From Candidatus Methanophagales archaeon (lineage in GTDB: Archaea; Halobacteriota; Syntropharchaeia; Alkanophagales; Methanospirareceae): a stretch of 64,000 nucleotides of DNA. The notes beneath the pieces are model-generated. The model saw nothing but the letters and a program-made list of their open reading frames with translations, did no database searches and was not told the DNA's origin. Location of the stretch: NCBI GenBank assembly GCA_024699715.1, contig JANPRD010000004.1, forward strand, positions 1 to 64,000, read 5' to 3'. A program made the position numbers and the translations under genes. Of the stretch, positions 1 to 8,365 are shown one piece after another (within the stretch, counting starts at the first letter, position 1; each line of letters begins with the position of its first letter).

Positions 1-59
1 GTGGAAAGGGGAAAAGGGAAGGGGTGTAGTAAGCGACGGAGAAGGGAGGGTATTTAGGG

Positions 60-1079
60 GTGCGGAGAGACACTGTTGCCGTTTTCAAAATGTTAAGTGA
101 GATGAAAGATTTCCAGGATATTGTGCTTATAATTTTTCTCGCACTCTTATGCATACCTTTCGTTCTACTTTCCCCTCTAAATGAGACACCAATAAGAATG
201 ATTCTCGGCTTGCTTTTGGTGCTTTTCCTTCCGGGTTATTCTTTAATTGCTGTGTTGTTTCCGAGAAAAGAGGATTTGGATTGGATAGAAAGGGTGGCGC
301 TAAGTTTTGGATTGAGCATTGCGATTGTCCCTCTGATAGGACTTGCTCTTAACTACACACCTTTTGGCATACGATTGACGCCAATTCTCCTTGTTCTTGC
401 AATCTGCACGGTCATATTCGCCATAAGCGCTTATGTAAGAAGGAGAAGAATTCCGAAAGAGCAGAGATTCTTCGTTGACTTCAGAGCAGCTTTCAGTGTT
501 ATAAGAGATGCTTTCTCCAATCTATCATTAATAGATAGAATTTTGACAGTTGTCCTCCTTATTTCAATTATACTTGCAATATCTGCACTCATTTATGTGA
601 TAATAACACCAAAAGTGGGTGAGAGATTCACCGAGTTTTACATTCTTGGAGAGGAAGGTAAGGCTGCCGGTTATCCAACGAACTTGAGTGTTGGGCAGAA
701 CGCTACTGTAATAATAGGAATTGCGAACCATGAATATCGGAGAGTGAATTATACGGTTGAAATCTGGCTTGTGAATGCGAGCTATGAGGATAATCAAACG
801 ATAATTCATGAAATGTTTTTCCTTGACGCATTCAGCGTCGCTTTGAACCATACTGATGTGAATGTGGAGGGTAACTGGACACCACAATTCGAAAAACCTT
901 ACACATTTTCCATAAACAAGGCGGGGAAATTCAAAATCTGGTTCCTTCTGTTTAAGGAAGCTCAAGAGCAAAGATTTGAAAGGGAGAGGAATTATGCGGG
1001 GACGGAGGTTGAGAGAAGGATTCATGATGCGATTGAAGGCAGAATACAGAGCCTAAATCTCAATATTTTTGTGGAATAA
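60..1079 (+). CDS. DUF1616-family membrane protein
   Basis: This is a 339-residue membrane protein of the archaeal DUF1616 type; its function is unknown. Five hydrophobic segments lie at about residues 20-38, 45-66, 79-100, 107-127 and 161-183. They are followed by a soluble domain of about 150 residues, rich in Asn and probably extracytoplasmic, with several N-X-S/T sites. A GTG start at 60 is used because a purine-rich ribosome-binding site (GGGAGGG, 44-50) lies about 10 bases upstream; an in-frame ATG at 90 is the alternative. DUF1616 proteins often sit beside polysaccharide and glycosylation genes, as here, so a role in envelope glycan assembly is an inference from context. Confidence 0.75.
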   Translation: MRRDTVAVFKMLSEMKDFQDIVLIIFLALLCIPFVLLSPLNETPIRMILGLLLVLFLPGYSLIAVLFPRKEDLDWIERVALSFGLSIAIVPLIGLALNYTPFGIRLTPILLVLAICTVIFAISAYVRRRRIPKEQRFFVDFRAAFSVIRDAFSNLSLIDRILTVVLLISIILAISALIYVIITPKVGERFTEFYILGEEGKAAGYPTNLSVGQNATVIIGIANHEYRRVNYTVEIWLVNASYEDNQTIIHEMFFLDAFSVALNHTDVNVEGNWTPQFEKPYTFSINKAGKFKIWFLLFKEAQEQRFERERNYAGTEVERRIHDAIEGRIQSLNLNIFVE

Positions 1080-2029
1080 TGAAAATGCAAAACCGTTAAG
1101 GGCTTGATATTCCCCACTTTTCAGTTCTGCCTGTTTGTGTTCACCTCGCAACACTATGCGCTGACTGCGGTCAGCATCATGTCTTCAGCATGCACTAAGC
1201 ACTCTTAATGCGAATTGCATTGGGGTTCGTTCTATGTTTAGGTAACGTTCGCATATGTTGCAGATGTCTGCAATATAAGATACATGAGAGACGTGAAACG
1301 GAGAGGCTGATAAGCGTGATGTGTGAGGGGAAAGACGTAGGGAGCCTCTGTTTACCGAATGCCACATATGGAGCGGAGGTGGAAAGCTTCTAATTATCTT
1401 ATCGGAAGCCAAAACGGCTCCACATGAGCCTCTCGAGCAGAATGTAAACGAACGCAGCCAGAGCATACAGCGAGCCAGAGACTGAAAAACATTGACGGTG
1501 GTAGTTGACGAACCCACTCCTTGCTCACGAGCTTGCCTAAGCTTTTTTTATACATTGCGACAGAAGACGCACCTTCTCTGAAGGTGTGATGAATGCCGCT
1601 GTCCACACTGTCGCCCTATGTAATCATTGCCAAATTACGATGAAATGCAGGGATGAGCAAAACCCTTAAATCTAATCTGCATCTATGTTTTTTATTTTTA
1701 AACATTGCACATTCAAATATAAAATATTTTAAAAAAATCTTTAGAATTTGTGATGTTTTAAATAGCCCCTTCTGAGCAATAATGAAAGCAGCTGTGCTGC
1801 AAGGTTTGGAGCTCATAATGGACTTCGGCTATAAGCTGGAAAACAGGGCTGCCGTGAACCAGCCCCGAACCCCCATGGTGTGCTACGCTCCCGATAAGGG
1901 AGCCGTTAAAGGGCGGTGTGCGATGGGGGAAGCTTGGAGGTGAGTAACATAAGCAGATGGGGTGTGAAATTGTCATGTTGTTGGTAGCAAAGGCGTCTGC
2001 GATAACGGTAGATGTGCTTTTTGCGTCAT
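1080..2029. other. Gene-poor decayed region
   Basis: I find no intact gene in these roughly 950 bases. On the minus strand, 1399-1475 reads as a hydrophobic C-terminal tail (YALAAFVYILLERLMW then a stop), reminiscent of the end of DDE transposases, but the preceding coding is spread over other frames. A small hairpin (GCTGAC/GTCAGC) lies near 1160-1176. The stretch 1800-1950 is GC-richer and has short inverted repeats. The region is best seen as a graveyard of an inserted element; the identification is weak. Confidence 0.3.
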
Positions 2030-2335
2030 TCCGTAGAGGTCTCAGGAACGGAAATTGGAGGAAGCTGAAAGAGCGGGAGAGGGCATTATTCAAGGCGGCG
2101 CTTTGTCTATCTGAGGCGAGGCGGAAGGATCGTGAGTGCGTCTGTTTTGGAGAAGCTCCGCTTCCTCATAGAGAAATTGAATGAGACGATAGGAATGAGG
2201 ATATTCAGAAGAGGGTTTGAGAGGGCGATTGGAATCCTGAGAGCATGCGAGAATGCATTTATGGCACCTTTAAAGAAATGGCTTAAAGATCCCGACTATA
2301 TCTTCTGGCTTGGGACGGTGAGTGAAAGCCGATAG
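2030..2335 (+). pseudogene. Frameshifted small protein with RNGNWRKL motif
   Basis: Two overlapping frames together give one coherent protein of about 100 residues. The first frame carries RNGNWRKLKERERALFKAAL up to about 2105. The second, one base out of phase, continues with GRIVSASVLEKL and ends in a Trp-containing tail (WLKDPDYIFWLG). Neither half makes sense alone. The same motif recurs in the fragment at 12838-13056, so this is a small family present at least twice. Its function is unknown. The break could be decay or a sequencing indel. Confidence 0.45.
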
Positions 2336-2493
2336 AGCGTGAAGCGATAAAATAAGCAGCAAGCGAGAAGAGGTTGTGCGTGCTGAGTTCCATAGGAGGA
2401 ATGGGATCTCGAAGGAGACTATTATCGTAAGAGTAAGGATGAGCGGAAATGGCAGGAAATTTGTGGAGGAAGAATTTAGTTGGGGGAGGATTT

Positions 2494-2791
2494 GAGGATA
2501 CTGGCTCAAATATCGTTCTATCTCCTGAAGAGGATTTAGGGTTACATGAGACGCCTCACATTAGCGGATAAGAGAGAGGTTGAAGTGAGTGTGTTTTTAG
2601 CAGAAGTTGAAGTGAAGGGCAGGAAAGGGCCTGCATTTGTCGCAGAGCTTGAGACACCGAAACCCCTCTTAGGAGTCTATGCACTTGAAACCTTAGGGTT
2701 TAAGGTGAATCCGAGAACAGGAGAAATTGAAGAGATCTCACCTGAGGGAGGTTATCTGTTAACTGCTGAGGTTTCCGAGGATGAATGCTAA
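2494..2791 (+). pseudogene. Broken clan AA (retropepsin-like) aspartyl protease
   Basis: The intact part from 2546 encodes 81 residues ending in the segment typical of small archaeal and bacterial clan AA aspartic proteases (AELETPKPLLGVYALETLGF, NPRTG). The catalytic Asp-Thr-Gly motif is not in that frame. It lies just upstream, one base out of phase, at 2497-2505 (DTGSNIVLSPEEDLGL). The two halves join naturally near 2545, so a single indel has separated the active site from the C-terminal lobe. The region further upstream to 2336 shows no clear start. It sits among other decayed genes. Confidence 0.5.
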
Positions 2792-2852
2792 AAAGAAATA
2801 TAAAAATTCGTTAGAATCGGACTGAAAGATTACAAGGAAACACAGGAAGTTG

Positions 2853-3020
2853 AAATTTTACAAGTTTGAAAGGATTGATATAGGCTGTGGAAACTTCTCT
2901 GTCATTAAAAAGGCATGCAAAGCGTATGAAGTTTATGAGAATGAAATTTGCAGGCAAGAGCACCTGTTTGACCCTGACCATTAAACAAGGTCTTGAAGCA
3001 ATGGAATTTTCGTTTCATCT
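2853..3020 (+). pseudogene. Fossil of a SAM-dependent methyltransferase
   Basis: Translation from 2853 gives KFERIDIGCGN, then SVIKKACKAYEVY, then EHLFDPDH and a stop. These pieces align in order with the intact methyltransferase at 6340-7080 (RFDRILDIGCGDGRFS, LLKEACKAKEVYG, EHLFDPDHFLEEV), with the roughly 35 residues between motif I and the EHLFDPDH block deleted. A further matching stretch (LNKVLKQWNFRF) follows in another frame. It is an internally deleted, frameshifted relic of a related gene lying directly before the glycosyltransferase at 3104. Confidence 0.5.
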
Positions 3021-3103
3021 ATGCCAAATTTACTTTACGCCCTTTAAATTCTTATAATGAAATGTGCGATGTTTCCGATATGATAATTCATTGAGGTAGA
3101 ATT

Positions 3104-4229
3104 ATGCCGGAGGTATCTGTTGTGATTCCAACTAAGGATGAGGAGAAATCAATTGGTATTTGTATAGAGAAGGTGCTTAGGGTGTTCAATGATAATCACA
3201 TAGATGGAGAGATAATTGTTGCTGATAGTTCAAGCGATAGAACGCCTGAGATAGCGAGAAATCTTGGTGCGAAGGTGATAAAGGTTGATAAACTTGGCTA
3301 TGGAAATGCTTATATATGTGGATTGGAGCATGCCGCTGGTGATTACATTGTTATGGGTGATGGAGATGCCACATACGATTTCTCTGAGATACCAAGGTTA
3401 CTTGAGCCTCTGAAGCGGGGAGAAGCAGATATGGTGATTGGGAGCAGATTCGATGGTGAAATTAAGAAAGGTGCCATGCCTTGGCTCCATAGATACATAG
3501 GGAATCCTGTGTTAACTTTATTTTTGAACTTATTTTTCAAAGCGAATGTGAGTGATGCGCACAGTGGATTCAGAGCTTTAACAAAAGATGCTTTGAAGCG
3601 GATGAAACTCAGAACACCCGGCATGGAGTTTGCATCTGAGATGATAATAGAGGCGAAGAGGAGGGGTTTGAGGATAAAAGAAGTTCCAATAACATACTAC
3701 CCAAGGCTTGGAGAGCCGAAGCTCAATTCATTCAGCGATGGCTGGAGGCATCTGAAGTTCATGCTTCTATATACACCTAAGCATCTTTACATCTTACCGG
3801 GATTCACGCTGCTCATGCTTGGCATCTTATTGATGCTCTCTGCTTACTTCCACATAAACATAGGCTACACCCCAGGACCGCATTCAATGATCTTGGGAAG
3901 TCTATTAACAATAGTTGGCTATGAGATATTCATGCTTGGTATATTTGCAGGTGTATACGGTAAGAGAAATGATTTCCTTGAATTAGATTCGATTACGAAA
4001 GCAATTTTAAAGCACGCTTCACTTGAAAGAGGAGTTTTATTTGGAGCAGTGCGTCTTCATAATAGGCTTCGCTTACTCCTTACATTTGGTTTTAAACTGG
4101 ATGGAGAGTGGATTTAAATCGCTACCTTTAAATGGACAGGATATGATCGGCTTCACACTCATAGTAATTGGAATTCAAACAATATTCTTCTCATTCTTCC
4201 TAAGCTTAATAGGAAGTGCGAGTGAATGA
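3104..4229 (+). CDS. Family 2 glycosyltransferase (dolichyl-phosphate sugar synthase type)
   Basis: The N-terminal two thirds is a GT-A glycosyltransferase of the DPM1/DPG synthase type, which moves a sugar from a nucleotide donor to a polyprenyl phosphate. Visible motifs are VVIPTKDEEKSIG at the start, VADSSSDRT, the DGDATYDF acid motif, and IGSRF. Two or more membrane helices follow residue 225. The first frame runs to 4117, but its last 30 residues are unlike the family. From about 4030 the family-like tail (FAYSLHLVLNWMESGF, GIQTIFFSFFLSLIG) continues one base out of phase to 4229. The entry therefore spans both frames and contains one frameshift. Its product would feed lipid-linked sugars to neighbouring envelope genes. 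Confidence 0.75.
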
Positions 4230-4415
4230 ACAATATGAAAGTTGCAGCAGGATTTGTCTTGTTAAGTATCAGTTCAGCTACATTCTTTGCCAAACATAAG
4301 ATGATACTGGTTCAGCAAATTTCACATCAAAGCTCGCGAAAACTTGTTACATTGAAATTATATAAAAGTGAGAGGTTAAGGTAATGAATTAAGGTGATGG
4401 AAAAAACTTGCGAGA

Positions 4416-5057
4416 GTGGCATTTATGGATTTATTAACACATATTTTCCTACCTTTAACGGCTTTGTATGTAGTGAAAAGAGAGGAGTTTAATTCTCCTT
4501 ATCCTTTCTTATTGGTTTTATTCGCAATTCTTCCAGATTTTGACAAGTTAATAGGAATGCCGGGACTTTTTCACTCGCTTGTCACACTGTTTCCTTTGAT
4601 TCTTTTCATTTTGCTTTTTGAAAAGCTTGTTAAAGGAACAAGTATGCACACGAGCATGGCAGCTTTCTTCATTTCCTCTCATCTTGTCTTAGATATTTTG
4701 GATGGCGGGCCTGTTCCATTCTTCTATCCGTTCATTAAGACGGGTATAGGATTGGAGTTCCCATTGAAAATAACTTTTCATAGCCTTACTTTCTCATTTC
4801 AAGACGCCCCGATGCGATTAGTTTATGCAGTGCCGAAGATGTGTTTTACTTACGAGCTACTCAGTGGGTTCGGTGTGGCATCCCTTTTTCTTTTCGTTTT
4901 TGTTTATTTAGCGAGGAGGCAAAGAGAAGGAATATCACATTTTATGCCATCTTTGGATAAAAGGCACAAAAACGAATGTATGAGATTTCAAAAAGACTAT
5001 ATGATAAGCATGAGGTTCACCGAGAATTGGATAGTGGAAAGATGGCTATTTCGTTGA
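4416..5057 (+). CDS. Membrane-bound metal-dependent hydrolase-like protein (DUF457/YdjM type)
   Basis: A 213-residue protein with an early DLLTHIF motif, the PDFDK motif, a GLFHSL segment and SHLVLDILDGG followed by an aromatic PFFYPF stretch. This His/Asp-rich pattern set in hydrophobic helices is typical of the YdjM/DUF457 membrane hydrolase family. The substrate is unknown. The frame opens at a GTG (4416) with an in-frame ATG at 4425; neither has a strong ribosome-binding site. The last 45 residues are charged and less family-like. Its position among glycosyltransferases suggests, without proof, an envelope lipid or glycan role. Confidence 0.65.
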   Translation: MAFMDLLTHIFLPLTALYVVKREEFNSPYPFLLVLFAILPDFDKLIGMPGLFHSLVTLFPLILFILLFEKLVKGTSMHTSMAAFFISSHLVLDILDGGPVPFFYPFIKTGIGLEFPLKITFHSLTFSFQDAPMRLVYAVPKMCFTYELLSGFGVASLFLFVFVYLARRQREGISHFMPSLDKRHKNECMRFQKDYMISMRFTENWIVERWLFR

Positions 5058-5189
5058 TGTGAAAAACTACTTAAGATAGATGAAGTATCTAAAACCTTCT
5101 TAGAAGGATTATCCGAAAAGATCTTCAAATGAGTTTGGAAGAGTTTATAGAGAAGTTCAACGAATTTAAAGGAAAAAGAAACTCTAAAC

Positions 5190-5200
5190 CTTTAATATTT
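5190..5200 (+). promoter_or_regulatory. AT-rich TATA-like box before the GT4 operon
   Basis: A TTTAATATTTT stretch lies about 15-25 bases before the ATG at 5215, a spacing expected for a leaderless or short-leader archaeal transcript. It precedes a tightly packed gene run (5215-10516) with gaps or overlaps of less than ten bases. Confidence 0.35.
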
Positions 5201-5214
5201 TTGTATGATTGTGT

Positions 5215-6339
5215 ATGAAAATTGCCTTCGTCTACGATGCGGTTTATCCTTGGATAAAAGGTGGAGCGGAGAAGAGGATTTATGAGATTGGTAAGAGATT
5301 GGCTGATAAAGGGCATGAGGTTCACTGGTATGGGATTGGATGGTGGTTTGATGGTAACAATGGTAGAACAATTGACCACGATGGCATAATCCTGCATGGT
5401 GTTTGCGAGCCGATGCAACTTTATGTTGATGGAAGAAGGAGCATAAAGGAGGCTATTTATTTTGCCGAAAAGCTCTTGCCGAAGCTAGTGAGGGAGAGAT
5501 TTGATGTTATTGACTGTCAAGAGTTTCCTTACTTTCCTTGTTTTACCGCTAAAGTTCATTCGTTATTTAGAAGAACATCGTTAGTCATAACTTGGCATGA
5601 GATATGGGACAACTACTGGTTTGAATATCTTGGTAAGAAGGGTTTGTTTGGATGGATTGTAGAAAGACTGACCGCAAGATTGATAAGTAAAAATATTGCT
5701 GTTTCTGAGAGAACTAAAAAGGATTTGGAAAGCTTAGGAGTAAAAAATGTTAAAGTTATTCACAACGGAATAGATTTCAAAAAGATAGAGAGTGTAAAGC
5801 CTTCAGAAGAAGAATCAGACATCGTATTCGCTGGAAGGCTGATTAAGGATAAGAATGTAGATGTTCTGATTAAGGCGATCTCGTTGATAAAAAGGGAGAT
5901 TTCCGATATTAAATGCATAATCATTGGAGACGGTCCTGAGAAAGAGAAGTTAATGAAGTTGGCAAAAGAGCTAAGAGTTGAAAATAATGTAAAGTTCGTC
6001 GGATTTCTTGAGAATCACGATGACGTCATAGCTTATATGAAATCGTCTAAGGTTTTTGTTCTGCCTTCAACAAGAGAAGGATTTGGAATCGTTGCGTTGG
6101 AAGCAAATGCATGTGGTTTGCCAGTTGTTACGGTAAATCATGGGAGAAATGCAGCATGCGATTTCATAAATGGTGAGAATGGATTTGTTTGTGAGCTTTC
6201 AGCTGAAGATATTGCTGAAAAGGTATTAATTGGATTGGAAATAGGTAAAATCATGAGGAGAAAGTGTATAGAAAATGCGATGAGGTATGATTGGGATAGA
6301 ATAGCTAAAAAATGCGAAGGAATATATAGGGGGTTTTAG
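5215..6339 (+). CDS. Family 4 glycosyltransferase
   Basis: A 374-residue GT-B retaining glycosyltransferase. The N-terminal Rossmann half has MKIAFVYDAVYPWIKGGAEK, with the Gly-rich acceptor loop. The C-terminal half has VFAGRLIKDKNVDVLIKAI and the donor-binding E-x7-E region within REGFGIVALEANACGLPVV. The length is normal for the family. The ATG at 5215 is preferred over the TTG two codons earlier. The sugar transferred cannot be read from sequence. The stop is followed directly by the methyltransferase start at 6340, so the two are probably cotranscribed in an envelope-glycan operon. Confidence 0.88.
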   Translation: MKIAFVYDAVYPWIKGGAEKRIYEIGKRLADKGHEVHWYGIGWWFDGNNGRTIDHDGIILHGVCEPMQLYVDGRRSIKEAIYFAEKLLPKLVRERFDVIDCQEFPYFPCFTAKVHSLFRRTSLVITWHEIWDNYWFEYLGKKGLFGWIVERLTARLISKNIAVSERTKKDLESLGVKNVKVIHNGIDFKKIESVKPSEEESDIVFAGRLIKDKNVDVLIKAISLIKREISDIKCIIIGDGPEKEKLMKLAKELRVENNVKFVGFLENHDDVIAYMKSSKVFVLPSTREGFGIVALEANACGLPVVTVNHGRNAACDFINGENGFVCELSAEDIAEKVLIGLEIGKIMRRKCIENAMRYDWDRIAKKCEGIYRGF

Positions 6340-7080
6340 ATGGTTGTTAAGGATAAGTATGCTGATGAGTTTGTAGGAATCTATAAAGAGCTTGAAGATT
6401 GGCACAAAAAGGCTCTTCAAGTATTTTCTAGATACAGATTTGACCGCATCTTAGATATAGGCTGCGGAGATGGTCGTTTTTCTATCCTCCTAAAAGAGGC
6501 TTGTAAGGCTAAAGAAGTTTACGGGCTCGACATATCTGAAAAAGGTGTAAATTTAGCAAGACAGAAAGGGGTTAAGGCATTTCAAATGAATATTGATAAG
6601 GAAAATCTTCCTTTTGAAGACAACTACTTCGACGCTGTCTATGCTGGCGAGGTAATTGAGCATTTATTTGACCCAGATCATTTTCTGGAAGAAGTGTATA
6701 GAGTCCTAAAAGAAGGTGGAAGCTTTGTTATATCCACAAGAAATTTGGCGTCTCTATATAATCGAATTTTGCTTCTATTCGGTTTTCTTCCTAATGCAAT
6801 GCAGTCCAGTCTTAGGTATAATGTAGGACATCTATGGTCCTCTCCAAAGGAAGAAGGTAGAATCATATCTGCAGCAGATCATATAAGGTTATTCACGTAT
6901 CGTTCATTAGTATCCTTACTGAAGATATATGGCTTTAACGTTAGACAAATTATAGGATTGAAAGCGGCATCACCTGCGCCATCATCTCACTTATTTAAGT
7001 TAATTGATGATATTATATCTAAATTCCCAAGATTAAGTGCTGGAATACTAGTGGTTTGTGAGAAGGGTGAAAGAATATGA
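6340..7080 (+). CDS. Class I SAM-dependent methyltransferase
   Basis: A 246-residue methyltransferase. Motif I is ILDIGCGDGRFS near residue 36; an acidic residue (GLDIS) ends strand 2; and YAGEVIEHLFDPDHFLEE followed by YRVLKEGGSFVIS gives motifs IV-VI. This organisation is that of the Methyltransf_11 group. It lies between a glycosyltransferase and a sulfatase-like gene, overlapping the latter's start by four bases (7077-7080), so methylation of a glycan or glycolipid is a plausible inference. A fossil relative lies at 2853-3020. Confidence 0.85.
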   Translation: MVVKDKYADEFVGIYKELEDWHKKALQVFSRYRFDRILDIGCGDGRFSILLKEACKAKEVYGLDISEKGVNLARQKGVKAFQMNIDKENLPFEDNYFDAVYAGEVIEHLFDPDHFLEEVYRVLKEGGSFVISTRNLASLYNRILLLFGFLPNAMQSSLRYNVGHLWSSPKEEGRIISAADHIRLFTYRSLVSLLKIYGFNVRQIIGLKAASPAPSSHLFKLIDDIISKFPRLSAGILVVCEKGERI

Positions 7081-8357
7081 GAAACATAGTATTAGTGACA
7101 CTAGATAGTGTAAGAGCCGACCATTGCAGTTTTATGGGCTATCACAGAGAGACCACTCCAACTTTGGATAAAATGGCAAGGGAGGGATTAGTTTTTGAGA
7201 ATGCTATAGCAGCAGGTGTTGGGACTCCTGCGTCTATGATGGGTGCATTTACTGGTAATTTCGCTCCCCTTGCTGATGAGATTAACTCAAAATTATGGAG
7301 AGAAGAATTTAAACGAAGAAAAACATTAGCTCAAGTATTATCAAAGCTTGGATATTCAACTGGAGCTGTAGTTCCAAATACATTTGCATCAAGCTATTTT
7401 GGTTTTAATAAGGGATTTCAATATTTCCAGGACTTTCTTGGAGGTAAAACTAAATTTTATGAAAGAATTTTTGAAAGAGTATTTAGAAAGAATGGTAAAA
7501 CTGCATTCTTTATTAGGAATTTAATGAATTTCGTATTGAAGAGAGAAGTATTCACACCTTGGGAGAAGTATTATGAAGAAATAACGGATTGGGTCGAAAA
7601 GACGAAAGAACCCTTCTTTCTCTGGATTTTGTTAATGGATACACATTTCCCCTATTTAGCTCCTAGAAAGTTTAGAAAGAGGAGCAGTTTTTTGAGTATG
7701 TATTGCTCCAATTGGAAACTTCAGAGTGTTAATTTTGAAAATAGATTAATTGAGAGGGAAAGACAGAAATTGATTGACGCTTATGACGATTCTATAAGGT
7801 ATGCTGACGAATTCGTTAAAAGACTTATAAAGGATTTGAAAGATTATGATCCAATTTACATTATTCATTCAGATCACGGTGAAGGCTTTGGAGAACATGG
7901 CTTTTACATGCATGGTTTCATAAGAAATAAAGCAGTTTGTCTTTATGAAGAACTTATACACATTCCTTTAATTATTTACAATGCTGATATTATGGGAAGA
8001 ATAAAAGAGCCTGTATCACTTCTGGGTTTGTCTCCAACAATTCTTGAGATAATTGATAAAAACAACGAATTTCCATCAAAAAGCTTTTTAAGGAGTGGTA
8101 ATGAGTGGGTAATGGTTGGAGCAGTTGAGAATGGAAGGATAAAGATCGCTATAAGGATGAAAAACTGGAAATTTATAACTGGACAAAAAGATGTAGATGA
8201 ATTGTACAATCTAAAGAGCGATCCACATGAGCAGGAAAATGTAATTAACGAGTATCCAGAGCTTGCTAAGGAGATGAGAAGAATCGTTGAAATTCATGTA
8301 AAGCAGGAGATGGAAAAGAGGAAGATTCGTGAAAGAATTTCAAGGATAAAACTGTAA
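7077..8357 (+). CDS. Sulfatase/alkaline-phosphatase superfamily hydrolase
   Basis: A 426-residue enzyme. The N-terminal metal site is VTLDSVRADHCSFMGY and the second metal cluster is HSDHGEGFGEHG near residue 265. DELYNLKSDPHEQENV near residue 375 is a classic C-terminal sulfatase element. The nucleophile region reads GVGTPASM, not C/S-x-P-x-R, so there is no formylglycine precursor. Thr50 would be the candidate nucleophile, making a phospho- or sulfo-transfer role (as in phosphoglycerol or phosphoethanolamine transferases) at least as likely as sulfate hydrolysis. It overlaps the preceding gene by four bases and appears soluble. Confidence 0.82.
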   Translation: MRNIVLVTLDSVRADHCSFMGYHRETTPTLDKMAREGLVFENAIAAGVGTPASMMGAFTGNFAPLADEINSKLWREEFKRRKTLAQVLSKLGYSTGAVVPNTFASSYFGFNKGFQYFQDFLGGKTKFYERIFERVFRKNGKTAFFIRNLMNFVLKREVFTPWEKYYEEITDWVEKTKEPFFLWILLMDTHFPYLAPRKFRKRSSFLSMYCSNWKLQSVNFENRLIERERQKLIDAYDDSIRYADEFVKRLIKDLKDYDPIYIIHSDHGEGFGEHGFYMHGFIRNKAVCLYEELIHIPLIIYNADIMGRIKEPVSLLGLSPTILEIIDKNNEFPSKSFLRSGNEWVMVGAVENGRIKIAIRMKNWKFITGQKDVDELYNLKSDPHEQENVINEYPELAKEMRRIVEIHVKQEMEKRKIRERISRIKL

Positions 8358-8365
8358 AAGTTGAT

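Noticed and set aside
1394-1606. Possible transposase C-terminus on the minus strand
   Set aside because: Only about 25 residues look plausible and the upstream part is scattered over frames. Too weak to name; kept as part of a decayed region.
4226-4384. 52-codon frame after the GT2 gene
   Set aside because: It overlaps the corrected GT2 end by a few bases and has no recognisable domain or good ribosome site.
5129-5218. 29-codon frame ending in the GT4 start
   Set aside because: No family match, and it overlaps the more convincing TATA-like element and start of the glycosyltransferase.
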